Assembly (NCBI GenBank): GCA_012523605.1
Contig: JAAYTY010000139.1
Coordinates: 1-15,577 of the forward strand
DNA from: Candidatus Fermentibacterota bacterium
GTDB lineage: Bacteria; Fermentibacterota; Fermentibacteria; Fermentibacterales; Fermentibacteraceae
Direction: 5' to 3'
DNA: 15,577 nt
A program made the translations under genes and the position numbers. Of the stretch, positions 1-7,638 are shown one piece after another (position 1 is the first letter of the stretch; each line of letters opens with the position of its first letter). The notes under the pieces were generated by a model that was not told the DNA's origin, ran no database searches, and saw only the letters and a program-made list of their open reading frames with translations.

Positions 1-1265
1 AACGCCTGGCCGCGCATCTTGCAGAGAGCGCCTTTGAGCTTGAGCATCTCGAGCTCGAACCGCAGCTGGTCGCCGGGAATCACGGGGCGGCGGAAGCGCG
101 CCTGGTCGATGCCCGAGAAGTAGACCAGCTTGCTCGCCGGCGCGTCCACGCTCGACAGCAGCAGGACGCCGCCGGTCTGCGCCATCGCCTCGATGATCAG
201 CACCGCCGGCATGATCGGGTGGCCGGGGAAGTGCCCCTGGAAGAACGGCTCGTTGATCGTGACGTTCTTGATGCCGACGATCCTCTTCTCCGGCTGCATA
301 TCCAGAATCCTGTCCACGAGCAGGAACGGATACCTGTGGGGAAGGATCCTCATCACGTCGGCCACGTTCCAGCCCGGGGACGCCCCGATGGGTCTGGACT
401 GCTCCCTGGCCCTGCGGGAGCATGTCTCCTCGATCTTCCTCACGAACTGAACGTTGGACGCATGTCCGGACTTCGCCGAGATGAAGTGGCCCTGCAGCCT
501 GTGCCCGAGGAGCGAGAGATCGCCCAGAAGGTCGAGGATCTTGTGCCTCACGAACTCGTCGGGGAACCTGAGCGGCTCCCGGTTGAGGATTCCGTCGTCG
601 CCGATGACTATCGCGTTTTCGAGGGTGCCGCCGCGGATGAGGTTCTTCTCCTGCAGGAGTCTGACGTCCTTGTAGAAGCAGAATGTCCGCGCAGGGGCGA
701 TCTCGCGCCGGAATATCTCGGGCGTGATGTCCATGGATGCGAACTGCGCCCCTAGAACGGGGTGCCGGTAGTCTATCGTGAAGCTGATCCTGAAGCCGTC
801 ATAGGGGACCGCTGTGAGATGCGCGCCGAAGCTTTCTATGGATACCGCTTCGGTGATCTTCAGGATCCTGGCGGGAGCTTCTCTCTGTTCGAGGACTCCG
901 GCCCTGTCCAGAACTTCCACGTAGGTGGCAACCGAACCGTCCTCCGGCTCGGGCGGCTCGTCGGAGTCGATCTCTATCATCGCATTGTCTATGCCCAGCC
1001 CGAAGAGGGCGGAGAGGACGTGTTCCACGGTATGTACCTCGTAGTAGTTCTCGCCGAGAGTGGTCCTCCTGGACTGCTCCTCGACCTGCCGGACATTGGA
1101 GCAGATCGCGTGTATCGTCGGCCTCTTCTCGTCGTCCATCCTGACGAAGGTGATGCCGGAGTTGGGGGGGGCCGGCTTGAACGTGATGTTCGTGTCCTTG
1201 CCCGTGTGAAGCCCCACGCCCCTGTATGTGACGGTATTCGCTATCGTGGTCTGGAACTGGCTCAC
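1..1265 (-). CDS. lpxC/fabZ: Bifunctional UDP-3-O-acyl-N-acetylglucosamine deacetylase / 3-hydroxyacyl-ACP dehydratase (LpxC-FabZ fusion), partial at the left edge
   Basis: The visible 421 residues lack only the C-terminal end, which lies off the window. Residues 1 to about 285 are LpxC, the zinc deacetylase committing lipid A synthesis. Seen: LHTG at 19-22, catalytic EH at 81-82, RTF at 193-195, the RHKILD motif supplying zinc ligands H241 and D245 (H82 is the third), and the SGH histidine at 268. Residues about 300-421 are a FabZ hotdog domain, which dehydrates 3-hydroxyacyl-ACP in fatty acid synthesis: PHRYPFLLVDR at 309-319, catalytic H345 in GHFPGHP, catalytic E359 in IIEAMAQ. The usual MPGVL reads MPAVL here (Ala354). 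Such fusions are known in Bacteroidetes and other FCB lineages. The start is GTG at 1265; its TG is shared with the lpxD TGA stop, implying translational coupling. A G-rich purine stretch lies about 10-20 bases upstream. Both activities are cytoplasmic. lpxA often follows in related clusters but would be outside the window. Confidence 0.96.
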   Translation of the reverse strand, partial: MSQFQTTIANTVTYRGVGLHTGKDTNITFKPAPPNSGITFVRMDDEKRPTIHAICSNVRQVEEQSRRTTLGENYYEVHTVEHVLSALFGLGIDNAMIEIDSDEPPEPEDGSVATYVEVLDRAGVLEQREAPARILKITEAVSIESFGAHLTAVPYDGFRISFTIDYRHPVLGAQFASMDITPEIFRREIAPARTFCFYKDVRLLQEKNLIRGGTLENAIVIGDDGILNREPLRFPDEFVRHKILDLLGDLSLLGHRLQGHFISAKSGHASNVQFVRKIEETCSRRAREQSRPIGASPGWNVADVMRILPHRYPFLLVDRILDMQPEKRIVGIKNVTINEPFFQGHFPGHPIMPAVLIIEAMAQTGGVLLLSSVDAPASKLVYFSGIDQARFRRPVIPGDQLRFELEMLKLKGALCKMRGQA

Positions 1266-2293
1266 CTGGCGTCTTCCCCCTCCCCGCCCGAGGGGCCGAG
1301 GAGCCCCTTCAGCCGGTCAAGAATCTCGGGCAGCCTCGACAGCGCCGCATCCACCCGGAGTGCCCTCGCGTGCGGCCTCGCCGGATAGCCGGACACGGTC
1401 TCGCCCGCCCTGACGCTCTTCGTCACCCCGGCCTGCGCCGCTATGGTCGCGCGGTCGCCTATCTCGATGTGCCCGGACAGTCCGGCCTGTCCGCCGAATA
1501 CCACTCCGGAGCCGATGCTGGTGCTGCCCGAGATGCCCACCTGGGCCGCCAGGAGGCACCCCGGGCCTATTACCACATTATGAGCCACGTGTATGAGGTT
1601 GTCTAGCTTGGTGAATCTGGAGATCCTCGTGGAGCCGGTCACAGCGCGGTCTATGGCGCAGTTGGCGCCTATCTCGACATCATCTTCGATCTCCACGATG
1701 CCGTTCTGGGGGATCTTCCTGTGGCCCGACGGATCGGGGACGAAGCCGAATCCGTCGGAACCGACAACAGTTCCGGCGTGAATGACGACCCTGTCACCCA
1801 CCAGCGTTCCGGCCTCCAGGACGACTCTCGGATGCAGGCTGCAGGAGCGGCCGATTTTCACACCCGGACCGATGTAGCAGCCGGCCCCGACGGCGGTCGA
1901 CTCTCCTATGCGGGCCTCCCTGTCTATGACCGCGCAGGGCCCCACCGAGACATCTTCCCCCAGCAGGGCATCGCCGGCCACGACAGCCGAGGGGTGGATC
2001 CCTCGAAATGCGCTGGACCGGTCGGGAGCGAAGATCTCCAGAGCCTTCCTGAACCCCTCGTAGGCATCGCCGACGAGAATCATGTTCCGCGCGGATGTCT
2101 CGACCCTGCGTGATGTGATCACAGCCATGGACCTGGTGGTCGCGAGGAACCTCCGGTACCTCGGGTTTCCGAAGTAGCATACCTCGTCGGGCCCGGCATC
2201 CTGAATAGAAGCCACTCCCCTTACCGGCAGGGAGCCGTCAGGCCCCTCCAGGCTCCCGCCCAGCGCCGACGCGAGCTCACCGAGACTGGGCAC
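1262..2293 (-). CDS. lpxD: UDP-3-O-(3-hydroxyacyl)glucosamine N-acyltransferase LpxD
   Basis: This enzyme transfers a second 3-hydroxyacyl chain from ACP to UDP-3-O-acyl-glucosamine, the step after LpxC in lipid A synthesis, in the cytoplasm. The protein is 343 residues, normal for LpxD. Residues 1-95 form the uridine-binding N-terminal domain (SIQDAGPDEVCYFGNPRY at 29-46). From about 98 to 300 there are repeated hexapeptides of a left-handed beta-helix (for example VAGDALLGEDVSVGPC). The catalytic motif HVAHN is at 235-239, with H238 matching the general base of known LpxD proteins, and GSDGFGF is at 178-184. A short helical tail follows. The start is GTG at 2293, preceded by GGAGG with a 5-base spacer. 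The gene overlaps the end of skp by 17 bases and the start of lpxC-fabZ by 4. The order skp-lpxD-fabZ also occurs in the E. coli bamA region. Confidence 0.97.
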   Translation of the reverse strand: MPSLGELASALGGSLEGPDGSLPVRGVASIQDAGPDEVCYFGNPRYRRFLATTRSMAVITSRRVETSARNMILVGDAYEGFRKALEIFAPDRSSAFRGIHPSAVVAGDALLGEDVSVGPCAVIDREARIGESTAVGAGCYIGPGVKIGRSCSLHPRVVLEAGTLVGDRVVIHAGTVVGSDGFGFVPDPSGHRKIPQNGIVEIEDDVEIGANCAIDRAVTGSTRISRFTKLDNLIHVAHNVVIGPGCLLAAQVGISGSTSIGSGVVFGGQAGLSGHIEIGDRATIAAQAGVTKSVRAGETVSGYPARPHARALRVDAALSRLPEILDRLKGLLGPSGGEGEDAR

Positions 2294-2801
2294 TCCCGCC
2301 TCCCGCGGAGGAGAGCTCCTGTATCACGAGGTCGGTGATGTCGAGCGTTTCGTCGGCGAAGACCACGAAGCCTCCCGCGGCGTCCAGGACCAGGTCGTAG
2401 TCGTTCTCGAGGCTCAGATTCCTTACCGCCTCGTTTATCGCCGCCACGAGCGGCGTGACCAGCTCCTCGTTCCGCCTCTCGATCGTGCCCCCGGGACCGA
2501 ACGTGGCTGCCACGAACTGCTCAAGCTCCCTCTTCTTCGTCTCGAGCAGGGCCTCGCGCTCCCTTCGGCGCTCGGGGCTCATCATGAGAGTACGGGCGAG
2601 ATCGTCCTCGATGGCGTCCACCTCGGCCTGCAGGGAGTCAGCATGGGCCTGGAGGGCCTCTATCTCGGCCTCCAGCAGCTCCCTCGCGTCGGACACGGAG
2701 CCGAAGGATTCGAACACCCTCTCCGAATCGAACACCACGACGGTCTGCGCCGAGGAGGCGCACACTGCGGCGAAGACGGCCAGGCAGAGCCTGATGAGCA
2801 T
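2277..2801 (-). CDS. skp: Periplasmic chaperone Skp (OmpH family)
   Basis: Skp holds unfolded outer-membrane proteins in the periplasm and delivers them to the BAM complex. The ATG at 2801 gives 174 residues and is preferred because it is preceded by GGAGG with a 7-base spacer and begins a signal peptide (MLIRLCLAVFAAVCASSAQT). A further upstream ATG at 2918 would run back into bamA and add an implausible 39-residue leader. After the signal comes the OmpH-type beta strand VVVFDSERVFESFG, then a highly charged coiled coil at roughly residues 35-85 rich in Glu, Arg and Leu, and the C-terminal helix and strand (ENDYDLVLDAAGGFVVFADE) typical of the trimer body. It lies 43 bases downstream of bamA and overlaps lpxD by 17 bases, which fits its role as a BamA partner. 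Confidence 0.92.
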   Translation of the reverse strand: MLIRLCLAVFAAVCASSAQTVVVFDSERVFESFGSVSDARELLEAEIEALQAHADSLQAEVDAIEDDLARTLMMSPERRREREALLETKKRELEQFVAATFGPGGTIERRNEELVTPLVAAINEAVRNLSLENDYDLVLDAAGGFVVFADETLDITDLVIQELSSAGGGSAQSR

Positions 2802-2824
2802 CGTCGAACCTCCGGGTTGTCCCT

Positions 2825-2839
2825 TGCCGGTTCCCGGCA
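2825..2839 (-). other. Small hairpin in the bamA-skp gap
   Basis: A 6-base-pair GC-rich stem (TGCCGG/CCGGCA) closes on a 3-base loop, just after the bamA stop codon and upstream of the skp ribosome binding site. No T-tract follows on the transcribed strand, so it is unlikely to be an efficient intrinsic terminator. It could act as a weak attenuator or an RNA-processing barrier that sets bamA and skp levels separately; this is inference. Confidence 0.3.
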
Positions 2840-2844
2840 GGAGG

Positions 2845-5076
2845 TCAGAAATCCGCGCCGAACTGGAAATGGGGCTCCCAGCCGCGCTCGGGGCCGTCGA
2901 AGCCGTAGCCGTAGTCAAGGCCCATCACACCGAGCATCGGAACCTCCACCCTGATGCCCAGCCCGGCCCCCTTGCGCAGAGCGCCCAGATCGCAGGAGGC
3001 CCATGAGTTCCATGTATCGCCCGCATCGAAGAAGGCGGAGAGCTGGATCTGGTCGATCACCCTGAGCCTGTATTCGGCCGTCAGGATGAGCATGCTGCGG
3101 CCGCCGACGGTCTCGAAGCCCTCGACGGCGCCGATGCTCTGGGATGGATAGCCTCTCACGCCGTAGAACCCAGTGCCGCCGAGCTCGAACAGCTCGTATG
3201 CGGGCGGTTCGTCGGGCCCTATGCTGCCGAGCAGGCCGACCCTGGCCCTGACCATGTAGATGAACCGCCAGAAGGATGGGATGAACCAGCTGCTGTCCAG
3301 CAGGTACTTCTGATATCCGATGTCCCCTCCGAGCATGCCCCCGGCGAACTCGGTCGTGAGGATGTTCTGCGAGCCCTCACCCGGGAACACCTGCCTGTCC
3401 CTGCTGTCCCTTCCGATGCGGAATCTCACGGAGCTGGTCCACTGCGGCCAGTCGCGGTCCCTGAGCGAGTAGTAGTAGCTTGTGGAGTCGTCGGTGATGT
3501 TGTACACATCGGTCTGTTCGAGCAGGTATCTCACGGATGCCGAGGTATAGTCTATCCAGGGGAGCACCCTGCCTACGGTCACGGCCCCGCCGGTCCTCCT
3601 TCGGTCGTACTCGTCCCGGAAGCTGGTGGTGTGGAATAGCTCGCCGCCCAGCGAGAGCGGCGTATCCCTGAACCAGGGCTCGGTGAAGCCCAGCTCGATG
3701 TCCTGGGTGCGCTTCGAGAACTGGTAGTTGATGTTCACGGACTGGCCGCGCCCGAAGAGATTGGTCTCGCCCAGTTCCAGATAGCCGTTGAAGCCATCGG
3801 TTGCGCCGTAGCCTGCGCCGAATCCCGCCTTGCCGGTGGACTTCTCCTCCACATCTATCACCAGGTCTATGTCGGGGGAGCCCTCGATGCTCCTGAACTC
3901 GGGGACCACGTTGTCGAAGTAGTTCAGGTAATAGACGTTCCTGAGGCTCCTGACGAGCGAGGCCCTCTGGAACAGGTCTCCCGGCTGGACCCTGAGTTCG
4001 CGCCTTATGACATTGTCCATCGTGCGGGTGTTGCCCGTGATCTCGATCATCCGGATGTGAGCCCTCTCGCCCTCGTTTATGCGGAACCCCAGATCGATGA
4101 CGCCCGAGGCGGTGTCGGCGTTCACCGAAGGCTCCACTTCCGCGTAGAAGAATCCCCTGTCCTGGAAGATCTCGTAGAGGGCGTCGAGAGACGACTCGAA
4201 TCTGCTTATCCTGTACTCGTCGCCTTCCTCCATCCGCATGGCCTTCTCGAGAGTGCTGTCCGGAACGGCGCTGTTGCCCGTGAAGGAGACGTCGCCGAGC
4301 CTGTAGTATCTTCCCTCCTCGACCGTGATCTCGAACCTCAGGTGCCTGCCGTCCTCGAGGACGCTCCTCGTGTATCCCGTGACTCTCGCATCGGGATATC
4401 CGTGGTCCCTGTAGTAGCGCTCGACCTTCCCGAGATCCTCCATGAAGTCGGATTGTCTGAAGCGCCCCGACCGCCAGAAGGAGTCCTGCTTCGTCTTCAT
4501 CTCGCCCCGCAGGTCGGAGTCGCTGAATCTCGTGTTCCCTGTGAAGTCTATCTCGCCGACCCTGACGTCGGGACCCTCTTCGACCCTGAAGAGCAGGACG
4601 CTCCTGCCTCCTGCGTCCGGGTCCTGCCATTCTGCTTCGACCGTGGCGAAGTGCCTGTGCTTTTCGGCGAGCATCGATAGGATGAGCCTCCGCGCGGACT
4701 CGATCTCGGAGAGGGTGACGGTCTGGCCGGGGAAGAGCATCAGGGTGTCCCTTAGATCCACTTCGTCGAGCTTGTCCAGCCCCTCGAACTCCACCGAGCT
4801 GAGGAGCCTGTTTTCGCTGACCCTGAGGAGCACGTTCACGAGCCCGGACGAGGAATCGACCAGGACCTCGGCGCCGGAGAAGTATCCCAGGCCGAAGATT
4901 CTCCTGAGCCCCTCCGCGGAGGTCTCGACGGACCATGCGGAACCGGGCGCGAGCCCGTATGCCCCGGAGATCAGGGAATCGCTGACGAATTCGTTGCCCT
5001 CGATCTCGACGGAACCCACCGGCAGGGCACCGGCGGAAGCGGCCAGGATGGCGATCGCCGTCAGGAGGTTCTTCAC
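2845..5076 (-). CDS. bamA: Outer-membrane protein assembly factor BamA
   Basis: BamA is the central outer-membrane barrel that folds and inserts other beta-barrel proteins. The 743-residue protein has a signal peptide (MKNLLTAIAILAASAGALPV). Five POTRA domains follow at about 20-90, 91-168, 171-255, 258-336 and 339-412; each starts with a strand of the type VGEIDFTGN and contains the helix pattern before a GYF, GFF or YFD strand. An Omp85 barrel follows from about 417 to 743. The VRGY motif of the barrel's loop 6 is at 640-643. The last residues HFQFGADF end in Phe, the usual outer-membrane beta-signal. The start is taken as GTG at 5076: the reading frame stays open further upstream, but those residues lie inside clpC and are not signal-like. 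The GTG overlaps the clpC TGA and has no clear Shine-Dalgarno sequence, so translation probably depends on clpC. Confidence 0.96.
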   Translation of the reverse strand: MKNLLTAIAILAASAGALPVGSVEIEGNEFVSDSLISGAYGLAPGSAWSVETSAEGLRRIFGLGYFSGAEVLVDSSSGLVNVLLRVSENRLLSSVEFEGLDKLDEVDLRDTLMLFPGQTVTLSEIESARRLILSMLAEKHRHFATVEAEWQDPDAGGRSVLLFRVEEGPDVRVGEIDFTGNTRFSDSDLRGEMKTKQDSFWRSGRFRQSDFMEDLGKVERYYRDHGYPDARVTGYTRSVLEDGRHLRFEITVEEGRYYRLGDVSFTGNSAVPDSTLEKAMRMEEGDEYRISRFESSLDALYEIFQDRGFFYAEVEPSVNADTASGVIDLGFRINEGERAHIRMIEITGNTRTMDNVIRRELRVQPGDLFQRASLVRSLRNVYYLNYFDNVVPEFRSIEGSPDIDLVIDVEEKSTGKAGFGAGYGATDGFNGYLELGETNLFGRGQSVNINYQFSKRTQDIELGFTEPWFRDTPLSLGGELFHTTSFRDEYDRRRTGGAVTVGRVLPWIDYTSASVRYLLEQTDVYNITDDSTSYYYSLRDRDWPQWTSSVRFRIGRDSRDRQVFPGEGSQNILTTEFAGGMLGGDIGYQKYLLDSSWFIPSFWRFIYMVRARVGLLGSIGPDEPPAYELFELGGTGFYGVRGYPSQSIGAVEGFETVGGRSMLILTAEYRLRVIDQIQLSAFFDAGDTWNSWASCDLGALRKGAGLGIRVEVPMLGVMGLDYGYGFDGPERGWEPHFQFGADF

Positions 5077-7529
5077 CTGGTTGTGCTGCCCGTAGCGGTG
5101 ACCGCCTGGGCATCTCCTTCGCAGACCGCATCCCGGCTGAAGACGAGCTTTTCGCCTGCGCGGCACGCCGTGATCGAGTCGCCCCTCGAGAACTCTCCGA
5201 GCAGTATCGCGTCCGTAAGGGGATCCTCGACGAGCCTCTGGATGGTCCTCCGGAGGTGTCTCGCACCGGAGTTGGTATCGTAGCCCGATTCGGCGATGAG
5301 GTCGCGCGCCTCGGGCGACAGCGAGATCGCCAGCCCGAGATCCGAGATCCTGCGCCTCACCTCCTCGAACTGTATGTCCACTATCCTGTCTATCTCGGCC
5401 CTCCCGAGGGCGTTGAAGACGACGATCTCGTCGAGCCTGTTGATGAACTCGGGGCTGAAGAAGCGCTTCACGCCGTCCATGACGATGTCATGCATGCGCT
5501 TTCTCCTGTCCTCGCCCGACTCGGTAGTGAAGCCCGGGTGCCCGCTTCCCTGGAGCTCCTTGGACGCGATGTTGCTGGTGAGGATCAGAATGGCGTTCGA
5601 GAAGTCCACGTGTCTGCCGTAGCTGTCCGTCAGCCTTCCGTAATCCATCACCTGGAGAAGCATGTTGAACAGGTCGGTGTGGGCCTTCTCGACCTCGTCG
5701 AACAGGACGACGCTGTAGGGCCTCCTCCTGATCCGCTCGGTGAGCTGCCCTCCATCGTCGTACCCGATGTAGCCGGGAGGCGCGCCCACGAGCCTCGACC
5801 CCGAGAACTTCTCCTGGAATTCGGACATGTCTATCCTGATGAGGGCGTTCGAATCTCCGAAGACCTGCTCGGCGATGACGCTCGCCGTCTCGGTCTTCCC
5901 GACGCCGGAGGGGCCGAGGAACAGGAAGGCGCCGGACGGGCGGCGAGGATCCTTCAGGCCCACTCTCCCCCGCCTTATGGCCCTCGCTATCACCGAGATG
6001 GCTTCGTCCTGCCCCACGATCTTCGCGGAGAGTTCGGACTCCAGGTCGCGCAGATGCGCGAGTTCGCTCTCTGTGACCCTGCTCACGGGAACACCGGTCA
6101 TGTCGGCTACGACTTCGGCCACGAGATCGACGGTCACCCTGCTCGTCGGCTCCTCCGAGAGCCACCTGGCCTTCTCGGCTGCGAGAAGGCCTGCCGCCTG
6201 CTCGAGCTCGACTTTCAGCCTCGACGCCTCCGGCATGTCGCCGCACGCCACGGCGACGGAAACGGCTGACTCGATCCTGGCGATGTCCGACTCGAGATCC
6301 GTGATCTCGGGAGGCACCGAGCCGGCCCTCAGCCTGGCCTTCGCCCCGGCTTCGTCCATGATGTCGATCGCCTTGTCGGGCAGGAAGCGCCCGCTGACGA
6401 ACCGGTCGGCCAGCCTCGCGCAGGCCTCGATCGCTTCGGGCTCGTAAACAGCCCCGTGGTGCTCCTCGTACTTGCTCCTCAGTCCCTCGAGAATCTCGAT
6501 CGTCAGGGCCACCGAGGGAGGGTCGACCGGGACGGGCTGGAACCTGCGCTCGAGTGCGCCGTCCTTCTCGATTCGCCGCCGATACTCGTCGAGAGTGGTG
6601 GCTCCGATGCACTGGAACTCCCCGCGCGCGAGCGCCGGCTTCAGGAGGTTGGCGGCGTCGATCGCGCCCTCGGCGGCCCCGGCGCCCACAATGGAGTGCA
6701 CCTCGTCTATGAACAGGATGATGTTTCCAGCCTCGTTGATCTCCTTGAGAAGGACCTTGAGCCTCTCCTCGAACTGTCCCCTGTATTTCGTGCCGGCTAT
6801 GACGCCGGCCATGTCGAGGGCCATCACTCTCTTGTTCCGAAGTATGGCCGGCACGCGGGAGGACTTGATGAGCTGGGCCAGTCCCTCCACGATGGCGGTC
6901 TTCCCCACGCCGGGCTCCCCGATCAGCACCGGGTTGCTCTTCTTCCTTCGGCACAGGACCTGTATGACCCTCGAAATCTCCTTCCTGCGCCCTATCACGG
7001 GATCGAGCTGCTGGCTGCCCGCCATGGCGGTCAGGTCGCGGCAGAAGAACTCCAGCGCCGAGGTCGTCTCCTCCTCGGGCTTGTCTTCCTTAGGCCTGGG
7101 AAGGTTCTGCAGTTCGGCAACCGCCTTCTCGAGCGTGCCGCCCCGCTCCCGCAGAAGGCTGGAGGCCATGCAGCTCGTCACGGCGAGAAGCCCGAGGAGG
7201 ATGTGCTCGGTCCCCACGGCGGAGTGACCGAGCATTCCGGCCTGCCTGTTAGCCTCGTGCAGGACCAGCCGCGCCTTTGTCGTCCAGCCGATCTCGTTCG
7301 CGGGGATGGACACCCCGGAGGGCTTGCGGATGTAGCTCTCCAGCCTGAACCTGAGCTCTCCGGTATTGATGCCCATGGCGTTGAGCACGGCGATGGCCGT
7401 CGCGCTTCGGACGGACAGGATCCCGTGAAGGAGGTGCTCTGAACCTACCTTCGCCTGGCCGTACTTGCTGGCCTCGCTCCGGGCGATGTTGATGGCCGCC
7501 CGCGCCCTCTCGCTGTACTGCTCCGGCAA
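5073..7529 (-). CDS. clpC: ATP-dependent Clp protease ATP-binding subunit ClpC (double AAA+ unfoldase)
   Basis: This cytoplasmic hexameric unfoldase feeds substrates to ClpP or acts as a disaggregase. The 818-residue protein has a Clp N-domain of two repeats (residues 1-140; SEHLLHGIL and TEHILLGLL are the repeat signatures). AAA+ module 1 has Walker A GEPGVGKT at 204-211 and Walker B ILFIDE at 271-276. A short middle domain lies at about 400-460, and AAA+ module 2 has Walker A GPSGVGKT at 539-546 and VVLFDE at 607-612. The short middle domain fits ClpC or ClpA, not ClpB. HPGF at 664-667 aligns with the ClpP-docking loop (VGF in Bacillus ClpC), suggesting it still binds ClpP. The start is a rare TTG at 7529; purine-rich AGGAG and GGGAG lie upstream, and the following residues match the ClpC N-terminus (YSERARAAINIARSEA). 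It follows a 109-base gap after lolD and overlaps bamA by 4 bases. Confidence 0.94.
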   Translation of the reverse strand: MPEQYSERARAAINIARSEASKYGQAKVGSEHLLHGILSVRSATAIAVLNAMGINTGELRFRLESYIRKPSGVSIPANEIGWTTKARLVLHEANRQAGMLGHSAVGTEHILLGLLAVTSCMASSLLRERGGTLEKAVAELQNLPRPKEDKPEEETTSALEFFCRDLTAMAGSQQLDPVIGRRKEISRVIQVLCRRKKSNPVLIGEPGVGKTAIVEGLAQLIKSSRVPAILRNKRVMALDMAGVIAGTKYRGQFEERLKVLLKEINEAGNIILFIDEVHSIVGAGAAEGAIDAANLLKPALARGEFQCIGATTLDEYRRRIEKDGALERRFQPVPVDPPSVALTIEILEGLRSKYEEHHGAVYEPEAIEACARLADRFVSGRFLPDKAIDIMDEAGAKARLRAGSVPPEITDLESDIARIESAVSVAVACGDMPEASRLKVELEQAAGLLAAEKARWLSEEPTSRVTVDLVAEVVADMTGVPVSRVTESELAHLRDLESELSAKIVGQDEAISVIARAIRRGRVGLKDPRRPSGAFLFLGPSGVGKTETASVIAEQVFGDSNALIRIDMSEFQEKFSGSRLVGAPPGYIGYDDGGQLTERIRRRPYSVVLFDEVEKAHTDLFNMLLQVMDYGRLTDSYGRHVDFSNAILILTSNIASKELQGSGHPGFTTESGEDRRKRMHDIVMDGVKRFFSPEFINRLDEIVVFNALGRAEIDRIVDIQFEEVRRRISDLGLAISLSPEARDLIAESGYDTNSGARHLRRTIQRLVEDPLTDAILLGEFSRGDSITACRAGEKLVFSRDAVCEGDAQAVTATGSTTR

Positions 7530-7638
7530 GTCTCCCGCCTCTCCTGCGAAACTTCCTGCGCAATCTACCTGAGCGGGAAGAACGGGTTCCCGTGAGAAGA
7601 TAATCCTGCCCGGGAACTGCGGGCAATCGAACCGCTTC
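7530..7638 (-). promoter_or_regulatory. lolD-clpC intergenic region with two small hairpins and a weak promoter-like sequence
   Basis: This is the longest gap inside the minus-strand cluster. It holds two GC-rich hairpins: TGCCCG/CGGGCA at 7607-7625 and CGGGAA/TTCCCG at 7574-7592, each with a 6-pair stem and 7-base loop. Neither is followed by a T-run in the direction of transcription. A weak sigma70-like sequence, TTGCCC followed after 17 bases by TTATCT, overlaps the first hairpin. The clpC ribosome binding region (AGGAGAGGCGGGAG) lies at the downstream end. I saw no recognisable CtsR-type or CIRCE heat-shock operator. It may hold an internal promoter for clpC-bamA-skp-lpxD-lpxC, but this is weakly supported. 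Confidence 0.3.

Noticed and set aside
762..1388. Plus-strand open frames opposite lpxC-fabZ (also 130-450 and 219-755)
   Set aside because: They lie across a clear LpxC-FabZ coding region and have no supporting motif; the real gene simply has no stop within the window.
5077..5166. bamA start at an upstream codon giving a 773-residue protein
   Set aside because: The added residues are Arg-rich, lie inside clpC and would bury the obvious signal peptide.
5256..6269. Plus-strand open frame of 337 codons opposite clpC
   Set aside because: Shadow of the clpC coding sequence without motifs.
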